Origin: Candidatus Mailhella merdavium | Lineage (GTDB): Bacteria; Desulfobacterota; Desulfovibrionia; Desulfovibrionales; Desulfovibrionaceae | Length of the DNA: 39,128 nt | Assembly (NCBI GenBank): GCA_019119045.1 | Contig: DWXS01000005.1 | Coordinates: 1 to 39,128 of the forward strand | Direction of reading: 5' to 3' | Part shown: positions 24,291 through 31,403 of the stretch, piece after piece | Numbering within the stretch: position 1 is the stretch's first letter | Layout of the letters: each line of letters starts with the position of its first letter | Notes under the pieces: model-generated | The model's database searches: none | The model's input: the letters and a program-made list of their open reading frames with translations, nothing else | Told to the model about the DNA's origin: nothing | Position numbers and translations under genes: made by a program

Positions 24291-25202
24291 ATGGGTGAGC
24301 AGCACGATGGTATATCCCGTCCCGCCGCAGTTGCGGGATATTTTTATCCCGGAGATGCGCGGAGCTTGGATCGTGAGGTCGAAAGCCTCATGCGGGAAGG
24401 AGGGCATCTGCGCAGTCGGCAGGCTGCCGAACTTGCCGCCCGGTTCGGACAGGAATCCGAACTTCCGGAAGCAGCACGTCGTCCGTTGATGCTGCTCCTT
24501 CCTCATGCCGGGCATGTATACAGCGGCGCGACGGTATGCGCGGCTCTGGCAGGCGTTGAACTTCCCCGGCGTCTGGTCATTCTCGGGCCGACGCATACCG
24601 GTCTGGGCAGGAATCTCGGCTTCTGGCCCGGCGGAGCATGGGAGATCCCCGGCGGAAACATTCCTGTAGATGAGGAACTCGGGCAGGAGCTGGCAGCCTT
24701 GGGCGGCGGATTTTCACCCGATGTTGCCTGTCATGTCCGGGATCATGCCATTGAGGTACTGCTGCCTTTTTTGCGTCATGTGCGTCCCGACTGTTCTATT
24801 CTGCCCGTTACGGTCGGGATGCCCTTTGAGCCGGAAAAATTCGGCAGAGCGGCGCAGGCTCTTGCAGAACTTTTGAAGCGGCACGAAACGGAAGAAGGCG
24901 CACCGCGAGATCTCGCGCTGATAGTCAGTTCCGATATGAATCATTTTGCCGACGAGACTCGTACCTATGAGCAGGATGAGGCCGCGCTGCGTCCTTTGCT
25001 GAAGTTGGACGCGAGTTCTCTTTTAAAAGCTGTGTTCGAACGCGGAATCAGCATGTGCGGTGCGCTCCCCGCAGCATTGGCCATTATGGCCTGCCGCGCA
25101 GCAGGGGCACGTCATGCCCATCTCTGCGCGCATGATACGTCGGCCTCTGCTTCCGGCGATACGTCCCGCGTGGTGGGGTATGCTTCTGTGCTGGTGTGGT
25201 GA
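24291..25202 (+). CDS. MEMO1-type protein (AmmeMemoRadiSam system protein B)
   Basis: A 303-residue member of the MEMO1/AmmeMemoRadiSam system protein B family. The fold resembles class III extradiol dioxygenases, but the bacterial function is unknown. Visible features: the opening RPAAVAGYFYPGD, the HAGHVYSGA histidine motif (about residues 72-80), LGPTHTGLG, the DHAIEVLLPFLRH segment and SSDMNHF (about residues 215-221), each holding residues of the putative metal pocket. The ATG at 24291 has GAGGG at a good distance; the ATG nine bases earlier does not. The two usual partners (an AMMECR1-domain protein and a radical-SAM enzyme) are not next to it. Confidence 0.9.
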   Translation: MGEQHDGISRPAAVAGYFYPGDARSLDREVESLMREGGHLRSRQAAELAARFGQESELPEAARRPLMLLLPHAGHVYSGATVCAALAGVELPRRLVILGPTHTGLGRNLGFWPGGAWEIPGGNIPVDEELGQELAALGGGFSPDVACHVRDHAIEVLLPFLRHVRPDCSILPVTVGMPFEPEKFGRAAQALAELLKRHETEEGAPRDLALIVSSDMNHFADETRTYEQDEAALRPLLKLDASSLLKAVFERGISMCGALPAALAIMACRAAGARHAHLCAHDTSASASGDTSRVVGYASVLVW

Positions 25203-25337
25203 CTAAAGAGTAAAGAGTGCCGGAATACACAGGAACTGTCACCATAGTGTACGGCCGAGCCGATATAAGGCAGCTGATCCCCTGCCAGACATAACGCGGT
25301 CCGTTTCCTTATACCGTCTGTATCGTTGTGTGCTACC

Positions 25338-26129
25338 TTACCCGAAGGCGACATCCAGGCACATCATGAGGGCGAAGCCCAGCATAAGCCCCATTGTTGC
25401 CGCGTCGCCGTTTCCCGATGCCTGCGCTTCCGGCACTACCTCTTCCACCACGACAAAAACCATCGCGCCTGCGGCAAAGGCCAGCGTCCAGGGCAGCAGG
25501 GGAGCGGCAACGGCCGCCGCCGCAGCCCCGATCATAGCCGCCACGGGTTCCACGATCCCCGAAAGCTGACCGTAGAGGAATGCTTTGCGTCGGGAAAAGC
25601 CTTCCCTCAGAAGCGGAACGGAAACGGCCATGCCTTCCGGCAGATTTTGCAGTCCTATACCGGCCATCAGAATGAGCGCGCCAGTGAAGCCTGCTTCCGG
25701 AAGAGCCGAGGCCGCCCCAAAGGCCACGCCGACAGCCAGCCCTTCCGGGATATTGTGCAATGTTATGGCGAGGATCAGCAATATACTGCGCGGCAAGCGG
25801 GAAGGGCGGCCGTCCTCAAAACCTTCAAGGGGATGCAGATGCGGCAGCAGCATATCGAGAAGGCGCAGGACAACGGCTCCACCGAGAAAGCCGAGGGCCA
25901 CAGGGATGAAACGCAAAGTGCCCCAGTCGGATCCGGCCATTTCCAGCGCGGGATCGAGCAGAGACCAGAAGGAGGCCGCAAGCATCACTCCTGCCGCAAA
26001 GCCGAGCATGATATCCAGCGAACGGCGGGAAAACTCACGCGGCGAAAAAACCGCAGCCGCCCCGAGAGAAGTGAATCCCCAGGTAATAAGTCCGGCGAGA
26101 AGCCCCATAATAACAGGATGTTGCGGCAT
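25338..26129 (-). CDS. ZIP family metal transporter (GufA-like)
   Basis: Predicted metal importer (zinc or other divalent cations) of the ZIP family, GufA subgroup. The 263 residues form about eight membrane helices. The binuclear metal site is recognisable in helix 4 as HNIPEGLAVGVAFG and in helix 5 as LQNLPEGMAVSVPL, the pairing found in GufA/ZIP11-like members. The loop after helix 3 contains HLHPLEG, a possible metal-binding stretch. A GGAAGAA Shine-Dalgarno precedes the ATG. A strong hairpin (26167-26190) lies 38 bases upstream and would be in its leader or promoter. The metal is not readable from sequence; no Zur- or Fur-type gene is adjacent. Confidence 0.92.
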   Translation of the reverse strand: MPQHPVIMGLLAGLITWGFTSLGAAAVFSPREFSRRSLDIMLGFAAGVMLAASFWSLLDPALEMAGSDWGTLRFIPVALGFLGGAVVLRLLDMLLPHLHPLEGFEDGRPSRLPRSILLILAITLHNIPEGLAVGVAFGAASALPEAGFTGALILMAGIGLQNLPEGMAVSVPLLREGFSRRKAFLYGQLSGIVEPVAAMIGAAAAAVAAPLLPWTLAFAAGAMVFVVVEEVVPEAQASGNGDAATMGLMLGFALMMCLDVAFG

Positions 26130-26166
26130 ATTATTCTTCCGTAGACGATGATGGAGAGGAACAGCG

Positions 26167-26190
26167 GGGGAATCCCGTGAGGGATTCCCC
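26167..26190. repeat. Perfect 10-base hairpin upstream of the ZIP gene
   Basis: GGGGAATCCC (26167-26176), loop GTGA, GGGATTCCCC (26181-26190), with fully complementary arms. It lies between the divergent ZIP and CbiA-family genes, 38 bases from the ZIP start and 216 bases from the other. It may be an operator or an RNA hairpin in the ZIP leader. No T-run follows. Confidence 0.6.
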
Positions 26191-26405
26191 AGGAGGAGCA
26201 GAAAACGTTCTCCTGCCCTGATCCGCAGCTTGATCGCCTTGCAGGGCGTAGGCGCAGGAGCTACCGGCGTAGGGAAATACAGTTCTTTGCGCGAAGTCTG
26301 CCGGCAAGAACTACGCTCCTTCTAGCGCGGGATCGCCATACAGACAAGAGCTTAGAAGGAAGCCGGTGTTGCGGTTTTTGCGGCTTCGCCGTATGGTTCC
26401 TCTCC

Positions 26406-27830
26406 ATGCAACTTCCCCGTATCGTCATATCCGGGCTTTCCGGCGGCAGCGGCAAGACGCTGCTTTCCCTCGGCCTGACACGCGCCTTCCGACAGAGGGG
26501 GCGTCGCGTGATGCCGGCAAAAAAGGGGCCGGACTATATTGATGCCGCCTGGCTGGGAATTGCCGCAGGTCGTCCGGCAGCGAACCTTGATCCCTATTTT
26601 CTGTCCCTGGAGGAGCTGCCCTCTGCGCTTGTCCGCAGCGCAGGCTCTCCCTTTTTTAATGATGTAAGTCCGGATATTGCTGTTATTGAGGGCAACCGGG
26701 GTCTCTACGACGGACGGGATCTCATGGGAAGCTGCTCCACCGCTCAGGTTGCGCTGGCTCTGGGCGCGCCTGTGGTTCTTGCCGTCAACTGTACGAAAAT
26801 GACCAGAACCACCGCCGCCATTGTGGCGGGGATTGCCTCCTTCGTGCCGGAACTCAGCTTTGCCGGGGTTGTGCTGAATAATGTGGGCAATCCGCGTCAT
26901 GCCGCGCAGGTACGTCAGGCTGTGGAATATTATACGGATATTCCTGTTCTCGGCGCCTTACCCCGTCTGCGGGAAAATCCCCTGCCGGAACGGCATATGG
27001 GGCTTGAGCTTTCTCCTGCTTCACGGGATCCGCGCGTGCAGGAGGAACGGGAAAGAATTCTGGACAGACTTGCCGCCATCGTTGCGGAGCATATTGATCT
27101 TGACGGAATACTGAAAGCCGCATCCGCAACTGCTCCGCTTCCTGAGCCGCTGCCCCTCGTTCCCGGCGCAGATAAGGGAAGGCGGCCCCTCATTGGCTTT
27201 GTGCGGGACGATGTGCTGTGGTTCTATTATGAGGAAAATCTCGCCGCTCTGCGAGAAGCCGGTGCGGAACTCGTGGAATTGAGCCTGCTGGACGGCAGAG
27301 CCTGGCCGGAACTGGACGGCCTCTATCTGGGCGGAGGCTTTCCCGAACTGTTCCCCGAAGCTCTCTCTTCCTCGCCACATATGAAAGAAATTCGAGATCT
27401 GGCTGCGTCCGGACGGCCTCTTTATGCGGAATGCGGGGGCTTCATGCTGCTTTGTCGCGCTCTGCGTCTTGAGGGGCGGGATGTTCCCATGGGCGGACTG
27501 CTTCCCGTCTCCACGGAGTTCTTGTCCCGGCCGCAGGGGCTTGGTTATGTGCAGGCAACCACCATGTGCGAAACGCTGTTTCACCCGCAGGGGAGCGTGT
27601 GGCGCGGACACGAGTTTCATTATTCACGTTGTTTCTGGAGCAGTGAGCCGCCGGAGTTCGCGCTGTCGCTCTCTCCCGGTGTCGGTATGGGCAGGGAGGG
27701 CGGAGTCGGCAGAGACGGTCTGACAAGCGGCCCGTGCGGCAATGTTTTTGCCTCATATACTCATCTTTTTGCCCCGGCAGTTCCTCACTGGGCGTCTCGC
27801 TTTGTCGCTGCGGCCGGAACGGGCATATAG
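26406..27830 (+). CDS. CbiA/CobB-family glutamine amidotransferase
   Basis: ATP-dependent amidotransferase of the CobB/CbiA family: cobyrinate a,c-diamide synthase in B12 synthesis, or its homologue DsrN, which amidates siroheme for sulfite reductase. The 474-residue length is normal. The N-terminal ATP-binding domain has GLSGGSGKT (10-18), KKGPDYID (39-46) and EGNRGLYDG (95-103). The C-terminal glutamine amidotransferase domain has LYLGGGFPELFPEAL (about residues 306-320), the nucleophile Cys343 in AECGGFMLL, and GHEFHYSRC with a triad histidine (about residue 402-405). No other cobalamin or dsr gene is in the window, so the two roles cannot be separated. I found no convincing cobalamin riboswitch upstream. 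Confidence 0.9.
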   Translation: MQLPRIVISGLSGGSGKTLLSLGLTRAFRQRGRRVMPAKKGPDYIDAAWLGIAAGRPAANLDPYFLSLEELPSALVRSAGSPFFNDVSPDIAVIEGNRGLYDGRDLMGSCSTAQVALALGAPVVLAVNCTKMTRTTAAIVAGIASFVPELSFAGVVLNNVGNPRHAAQVRQAVEYYTDIPVLGALPRLRENPLPERHMGLELSPASRDPRVQEERERILDRLAAIVAEHIDLDGILKAASATAPLPEPLPLVPGADKGRRPLIGFVRDDVLWFYYEENLAALREAGAELVELSLLDGRAWPELDGLYLGGGFPELFPEALSSSPHMKEIRDLAASGRPLYAECGGFMLLCRALRLEGRDVPMGGLLPVSTEFLSRPQGLGYVQATTMCETLFHPQGSVWRGHEFHYSRCFWSSEPPEFALSLSPGVGMGREGGVGRDGLTSGPCGNVFASYTHLFAPAVPHWASRFVAAAGTGI

Positions 27831-27872
27831 CCCGGAATCTCCCCGCACAGGCCGCCCTTTTCTCCCTCTGTG

Positions 27873-27917
27873 CCGCATATCATGCGGATCGCACCTGTCG
27901 GTTGCCTGATTGCAACC
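27873..27917 (+). repeat. Two hairpins downstream of the CbiA-family gene
   Basis: CCGCAT-ATC-ATGCGG (27873-27887) and GGTTGC-CTGATT-GCAACC (27900-27917), both perfect, follow 43 bases after the stop. They may end that transcript or form the leader of the small exported protein downstream. No strong T-run follows. The rest of the gap to 28049 shows nothing else. Confidence 0.4.
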
Positions 27918-28049
27918 TCCGGTTGGTAGCGTGACAAGCGTCTCTCCCGATATGGGAAGGGCATGCGTGTTTCGCGCCCACCCCGATCCGGCGGGGGCAT
28001 CTCCATCGGCGGCATACCGGACTGACCGCCCCTCTTCCGAGGTACAGCC

Positions 28050-28310
28050 ATGAAATTCATGTCTCTTGTTCTGAGCGCAGCCCTTCTGCTCGGTTCTTTC
28101 TCTCTTGCCGTGGCCGCATGTTCCCCAGAAGAAGCCCAGAGCAAAGCCAATGCCTTTGCCCAGGCCATACAGGAAAAGGCGCAGAAGGATCCCGCAAATT
28201 ACGCGACGGTCATGCAGGAACTCCAGCCTCAACTGCTAGAGCTTCAGCAGAAACAGGATCTGGACGCCTTGTGCAAGTTCTATGACGAAGCTCTTGAAAA
28301 GCTGAAGTAA
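28050..28310 (+). CDS. Small exported helical protein
   Basis: An 86-residue protein that I do not recognise. It starts with a clear export signal (MKFMSLVLSAALLLGSFSLA), followed by V-A-A-C. This fits either a lipobox with lipidated Cys24 or a signal peptidase I site (AVA) just before it. The mature part is helical, rich in Gln, Glu and Lys, and has one further cysteine (Cys75), which could pair with Cys24 in the periplasm. A GAGG Shine-Dalgarno stands seven bases before the ATG, and a hairpin follows the stop, both supporting a real gene. The length, signal and helical content resemble small periplasmic proteins of unknown role; the neighbouring membrane-bound regulator may or may not be connected. 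Confidence 0.72.
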   Translation: MKFMSLVLSAALLLGSFSLAVAACSPEEAQSKANAFAQAIQEKAQKDPANYATVMQELQPQLLELQQKQDLDALCKFYDEALEKLK

Positions 28311-28319
28311 CGTATCTTC

Positions 28320-28360
28320 CGGGATCGCGCTCCATAATAAAGATGTCCGGCGCGATCCCG
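28320..28360 (+). terminator. Hairpin after the small exported protein
   Basis: Perfect 11-base arms CGGGATCGCGC (28320-28330) and GCGCGATCCCG (28350-28360) with a 19-base loop, starting nine bases after the stop. No T-run follows, so it may stop transcription only weakly or protect the message end. Confidence 0.5.
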
Positions 28361-28487
28361 GCATACGGGATGCCCCGTTCAACCGGAAATTTCAACTGCG
28401 TTTTTCTTACGCAGCCGAAACGTCGCTCATCGCGCCGGCCATCCGTTTCCTGTTGCCATTCCGTTCCGAACCAACTACTCTTTACGA

Positions 28488-29129
28488 ATGACGGGACTCA
28501 TGACCGAAGGAAGGATTCGACTGGGCGCGGAAATTCAGCGCCGCAGAAAACAGCTGGGGCTCACACAGGAAGAGCTGGCCCAGCGTATGGATGTGTCGCG
28601 TCAGTCCGTGACCAAGTGGGAAACAGGCCAGTCCGCTCCGGATCTGGATCGACTGGTTCAGTTGGGAGAAGTGCTGGCGATCAGTCTGGACGAACTGTTG
28701 AAAGGCCCCTCAGAGGGCAGTTCCGAAGAACAGAGCGACAATGGCGGAGAGACTCCTCCCGGCTCTGGAATGGAGGAACATGGTCACAGGGCGCGAAACC
28801 GGGATTTTTCTTCCTTTACCTTTTTTCTCCGTCTAAGCGGCGGGTTGCTCTTTTTTACAGGCATGGCTTCCCTGCTTGCTCTGTGGGTGCTTTCCATAAT
28901 TTTTCCCGTTCAGCTCACCGAATGGGACGGCAGTCTGCATACCGGGCTGGACGGCTATCTCCGTGCCCATGATTATCAGCCTCTTCTCCATGCCGCGCTG
29001 GGCGCGGCGGTGGGCGGCATATTCTGTCTGCTTTCTGCCTCGTCCTCCATCCGGCGCATCGTCGCCAGATACCTTGCCGGACTCGGGCGACGGACGCGGG
29101 AGCATAAAACAGATTCCGAACTTCTGTAG
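28488..29129 (+). CDS. XRE-family regulator with membrane segments
   Basis: A 213-residue protein with an N-terminal XRE-type helix-turn-helix (about residues 12-66: LGAEIQRRRKQLGLTQEELA followed by MDVSRQSVTKWETG) and a hydrophilic linker (about residues 70-105). Two membrane segments follow (about residues 111-138 and 164-184), with a basic C-terminal tail. Proteins of this design are common in Firmicutes as predicted membrane-anchored regulators; the sequence VSRQSVTKWE is especially close to that group. A later start, the ATG 12 bases downstream, is possible; no Shine-Dalgarno decides. The gene ends at a palindromic terminator shared with the convergent MATE gene. Targets are unknown. Confidence 0.85.
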   Translation: MTGLMTEGRIRLGAEIQRRRKQLGLTQEELAQRMDVSRQSVTKWETGQSAPDLDRLVQLGEVLAISLDELLKGPSEGSSEEQSDNGGETPPGSGMEEHGHRARNRDFSSFTFFLRLSGGLLFFTGMASLLALWVLSIIFPVQLTEWDGSLHTGLDGYLRAHDYQPLLHAALGAAVGGIFCLLSASSSIRRIVARYLAGLGRRTREHKTDSELL

Positions 29130-29204
29130 CGAGACGTCGGGGCGAGTCCTGAGGCTGCATTGCGCAAGTTTCAGGGAACAGCCGCTATGAACCTTGTCGC
29201 TCCT

Positions 29205-29233
29205 CGGAGCCTTAAGGCTCCGTTCTGTTCCTT
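29205..29233. terminator. Palindromic terminator between XRE and MATE genes
   Basis: The perfect 18-base palindrome CGGAGCCTTAAGGCTCCG (29205-29222) forms a seven-base stem with a TTAA loop and is followed by TTCTGTTCCTTT. It lies between two convergent genes and could serve both. Confidence 0.6.
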
Positions 29234-29285
29234 TGAGAGGGCGAATCTGTCGGAAGTGCCGTCCTGATATTCAACGATACCACGC

Positions 29286-30665
29286 CTAGAAATCAAGAGG
29301 CGTACAGGTTCCGCATTCGCTGCGTTCGGCAAACAGGCGTCTCCGGATAATGAAGTAGGATGTCAGCATGATACAGCCCGTAATTATCCAGGTTACGGGG
29401 TATACCGCCAGCAGCGTCTGGAAGGTGGGGGACATGGCAAACACCGTGTATACCCACACGAAACGGAACAGACAGGAGCCGACAAGTGTAACAATCGCGG
29501 GGAGCATGGATATTCCCATGCCCCGTAGTGCGGCGCCGCTGACTTCATAGGTGGCGGGGAGCCATTGCGTGCTTTCCACGATGAGCATACGGGCTACGGA
29601 ATAGCGGATAACTTCCGGGTTGCTTGTGTACAGGCCGGAAAAGACTCCTGCGCCCAAGGTGAAAACAAGACAGGTTGTTCCGGACATCAGAATGGCGCAG
29701 GCCATGGCCTCGCGGAATATCTTGCGGCAGCGTTCTATCTGACACATGGCATAGTTCTGGCTGGTGAACGTTACCGTAGCCTGACTGAACGCATTGACGA
29801 AAAAGTAAGAGACGAATTCAAAGTTGAGAGATGTTGCCGCCCCTGCTGCTGCGCTTGAGCCGAAGCTGTTGATGCCGGAAAGAATGCAGACGTTGGACAG
29901 GGAAAAAATAACACCCTGCAGTCCTGCCGGCCCGCCGATTTTTACCACACGAAGCAAATGCTTTTTGTTGATGGTCAGCTTGCGGAGGTTCAAGCGGATC
30001 ATATCGTCTTCCCGCATCAGGAAGAAAACAACAAGGCCGGCACTGACGAAATTTCCCGTCATGGTTGCGATTCCCACTCCGGCAACGCCCAAATCAAAGC
30101 CGAGAACAAGAAGGAAACTTAACGAGACATTGACAATCCCGGCTGCAATCAGGCTGTACATGGGGCGTTGGCTGTCGCCTACGCTGCGTAGCACTGCCGC
30201 GCCGAAGTTATATATCATGACAAAGGGCATACCCAGAAAATAGATACGCAGATACAGGACAGCCAGATTCATGACATCTTCCGGCACATCGACCAGGAGA
30301 AGCATAGGACGGGCGGCAAAAATACCGATGAACAGCAAAAAAATTCCGCTCAACGCAGCAACGCTCATGACGGTATGTACGGCGGACTGACTCTGTTCTC
30401 TGTCGTTTGTGCTGACATAACGGGCAATAACGACATTGGCGCCCACGGAAAGACCGAGGAACAGATTGATAATCAGATTGACTATGGGGCCGTTTCCTCC
30501 AACCGCGGCCATGGCCTGATGCCCGACGAAGTGTCCGACAACGGCAACATTCGCGGAGATGAACATCTGTTGCAGAATACTGCTCAGCGCGATGGGCAGG
30601 GCGAACATGATCAGTTTGCCCATGACCGGGCCGTGAAGCATATCAATATGTTTGGAGCGCATCAT
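29286..30665 (-). CDS. MATE family efflux transporter
   Basis: Predicted Na+- or H+-driven multidrug/toxin exporter of the MATE family. The 459 residues form 12 membrane helices in two related halves. The first half starts with GPVMGKLIMFALPIALSSIL and has the family pattern FISANVAVVGHFVGHQAMAAVG (given here as FISAN and VGHFVG, about residues 40-51). The loop GDSQRPMYSLIAAGIVNV (about residues 167-184) is also typical. Start codons at 30665 and 30662 are adjacent; GGAGAAGG lies just before the first. Its leader carries a possible attenuator about 95-135 bases upstream. Resemblance to DinF/NorM cannot be refined by eye. Confidence 0.92.
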   Translation of the reverse strand: MMRSKHIDMLHGPVMGKLIMFALPIALSSILQQMFISANVAVVGHFVGHQAMAAVGGNGPIVNLIINLFLGLSVGANVVIARYVSTNDREQSQSAVHTVMSVAALSGIFLLFIGIFAARPMLLLVDVPEDVMNLAVLYLRIYFLGMPFVMIYNFGAAVLRSVGDSQRPMYSLIAAGIVNVSLSFLLVLGFDLGVAGVGIATMTGNFVSAGLVVFFLMREDDMIRLNLRKLTINKKHLLRVVKIGGPAGLQGVIFSLSNVCILSGINSFGSSAAAGAATSLNFEFVSYFFVNAFSQATVTFTSQNYAMCQIERCRKIFREAMACAILMSGTTCLVFTLGAGVFSGLYTSNPEVIRYSVARMLIVESTQWLPATYEVSGAALRGMGISMLPAIVTLVGSCLFRFVWVYTVFAMSPTFQTLLAVYPVTWIITGCIMLTSYFIIRRRLFAERSECGTCTPLDF

Positions 30666-30759
30666 ACCTTCTCCGGAACTGAAGGTTCGACCTTATGGCA
30701 TACGGCGAAGCAAGTCCTTCCGCAACCTATCACTTTCAGCAGCCATGTCCAACCGGCAG

Positions 30760-30797
30760 AAAAAAACACAGAAGGCCTGTTCCCTGACAGAACAGGC
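30760..30797 (-). terminator. Possible attenuator in the MATE leader
   Basis: Read on the minus strand: stem GCCTGTTC / GAACAGGC (30797-30790 and 30782-30775) with a seven-base loop, then about eight bases, then seven T in a row (30766-30760). No minus-strand gene ends upstream, so this terminator-like structure most simply lies in the 5' leader of the MATE gene. Confidence 0.5.
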
Positions 30798-31159
30798 TCA
30801 GGATATGTTTAGTGTGATTTAGAGTCGCAGAATTAACGTATCATCTCGTTTTTCTGAAATTTATCGAAATATTTTGTGAGTAGTCGGAGTAATCAGACTA
30901 CATTTTTATATTTTAAAGGATCAGGAAAAATATATATTCTGATACTTTCAATCAGAAATTATTTTTGACTGCAGAAATATGTTAAAAATATATGATCAGT
31001 AAAATGCCGTATATAAAATGAAAAAAACTGTTCCTCTGATGTGTACCCTATTTTTACAGTTTTTGTAGTCACCTGAACTTCAACAAAGGGTTGAAAGTAT
31101 CAATTCAGGCACTCTCATCATGCTGAAATGGCACATTTTTTTGCGTTCAATATTTCTAT
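30798..31159. other. AT-rich intergenic region upstream of slp1
   Basis: A strikingly AT-rich stretch (from about 30830) in a GC-rich window. No gene is visible. It holds the 21-base element shared with slp2 (31041-31061) and an imperfect inverted repeat near 31076-31098 (ACTTCAAC and GTTGAAAGT). It probably contains the promoter of slp1; no consensus -35/-10 pair stood out. Confidence 0.6.
31041..31061 (+). promoter_or_regulatory. 21-base element shared by slp1 and slp2
   Basis: Begins GTGTACCCTATTTTTACAGT, followed by one more shared T. The identical sequence occurs in the opposite orientation at 38818-38838, upstream of slp2. In both cases it lies about 350-360 bases before the start codon, pointing towards the gene. 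The flanks are not similar. It may be an activator site, a promoter element or a recombination site. Confidence 0.7.
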
Positions 31160-31403
31160 GCACAACAACTCAGAACTGAACCTCCCTCTTTATGGGGAAG
31201 GTTGAGGGGACGTGTTCCCCGTTTAGGGTGGGCTCTTGCTCTGGTTTGCAACTGACGCGGCAAGGGTACCACCAGAACCAGGGTCCGCCCCCACCATGAG
31301 CCCGTTCATGGAACAGCGGGGATGTTGTCCCACAGTCTGTCTTCGGCATGGGGCCGAAACAGGAATTTTTTCAATTTTATTTTATCCTCCGGAGGATAAC
31401 AAC
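31160..31403 (+). promoter_or_regulatory. Structured 5' leader of slp1 (copy 1 of a duplicated leader)
   Basis: About 240 bases homologous to the leader of slp2 (38488-38712, minus strand). Elements in order: hairpin 1, AACCTCCC with GGGA-A-GGTT (31179-31203); hairpin 2, GGGGA-CGTGT-TCCCC (within 31206-31220); an invariant 33-base core (31243-31275); hairpin 3, CCATGA-GCCCGT-TCATGG (31294-31311); hairpin 4, TTCGGC-ATGGG-GCCGAA (31342-31358); and the palindrome TATCCTCCGGAGGATA (31383-31398), which contains the Shine-Dalgarno GGAGG. Hairpins 1 and 4 show compensating base changes between the copies. A start-to-gene open frame exists but is not conserved as protein. Confidence 0.75.

Noticed and set aside
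26191..26405. Cobalamin riboswitch before the CbiA-family gene
   Set aside because: A GGAAGCCGGTG stretch near 26357 looks vaguely like part of one, but the conserved B12 box and the following core are absent.
31236..31403. Upstream in-frame starts that would extend slp1 and slp2 by 35-56 residues
   Set aside because: No Shine-Dalgarno before these ATG codons, and the extended peptides diverge between the two genes because the conserved bases are read in different frames. The leader is better explained as non-coding.
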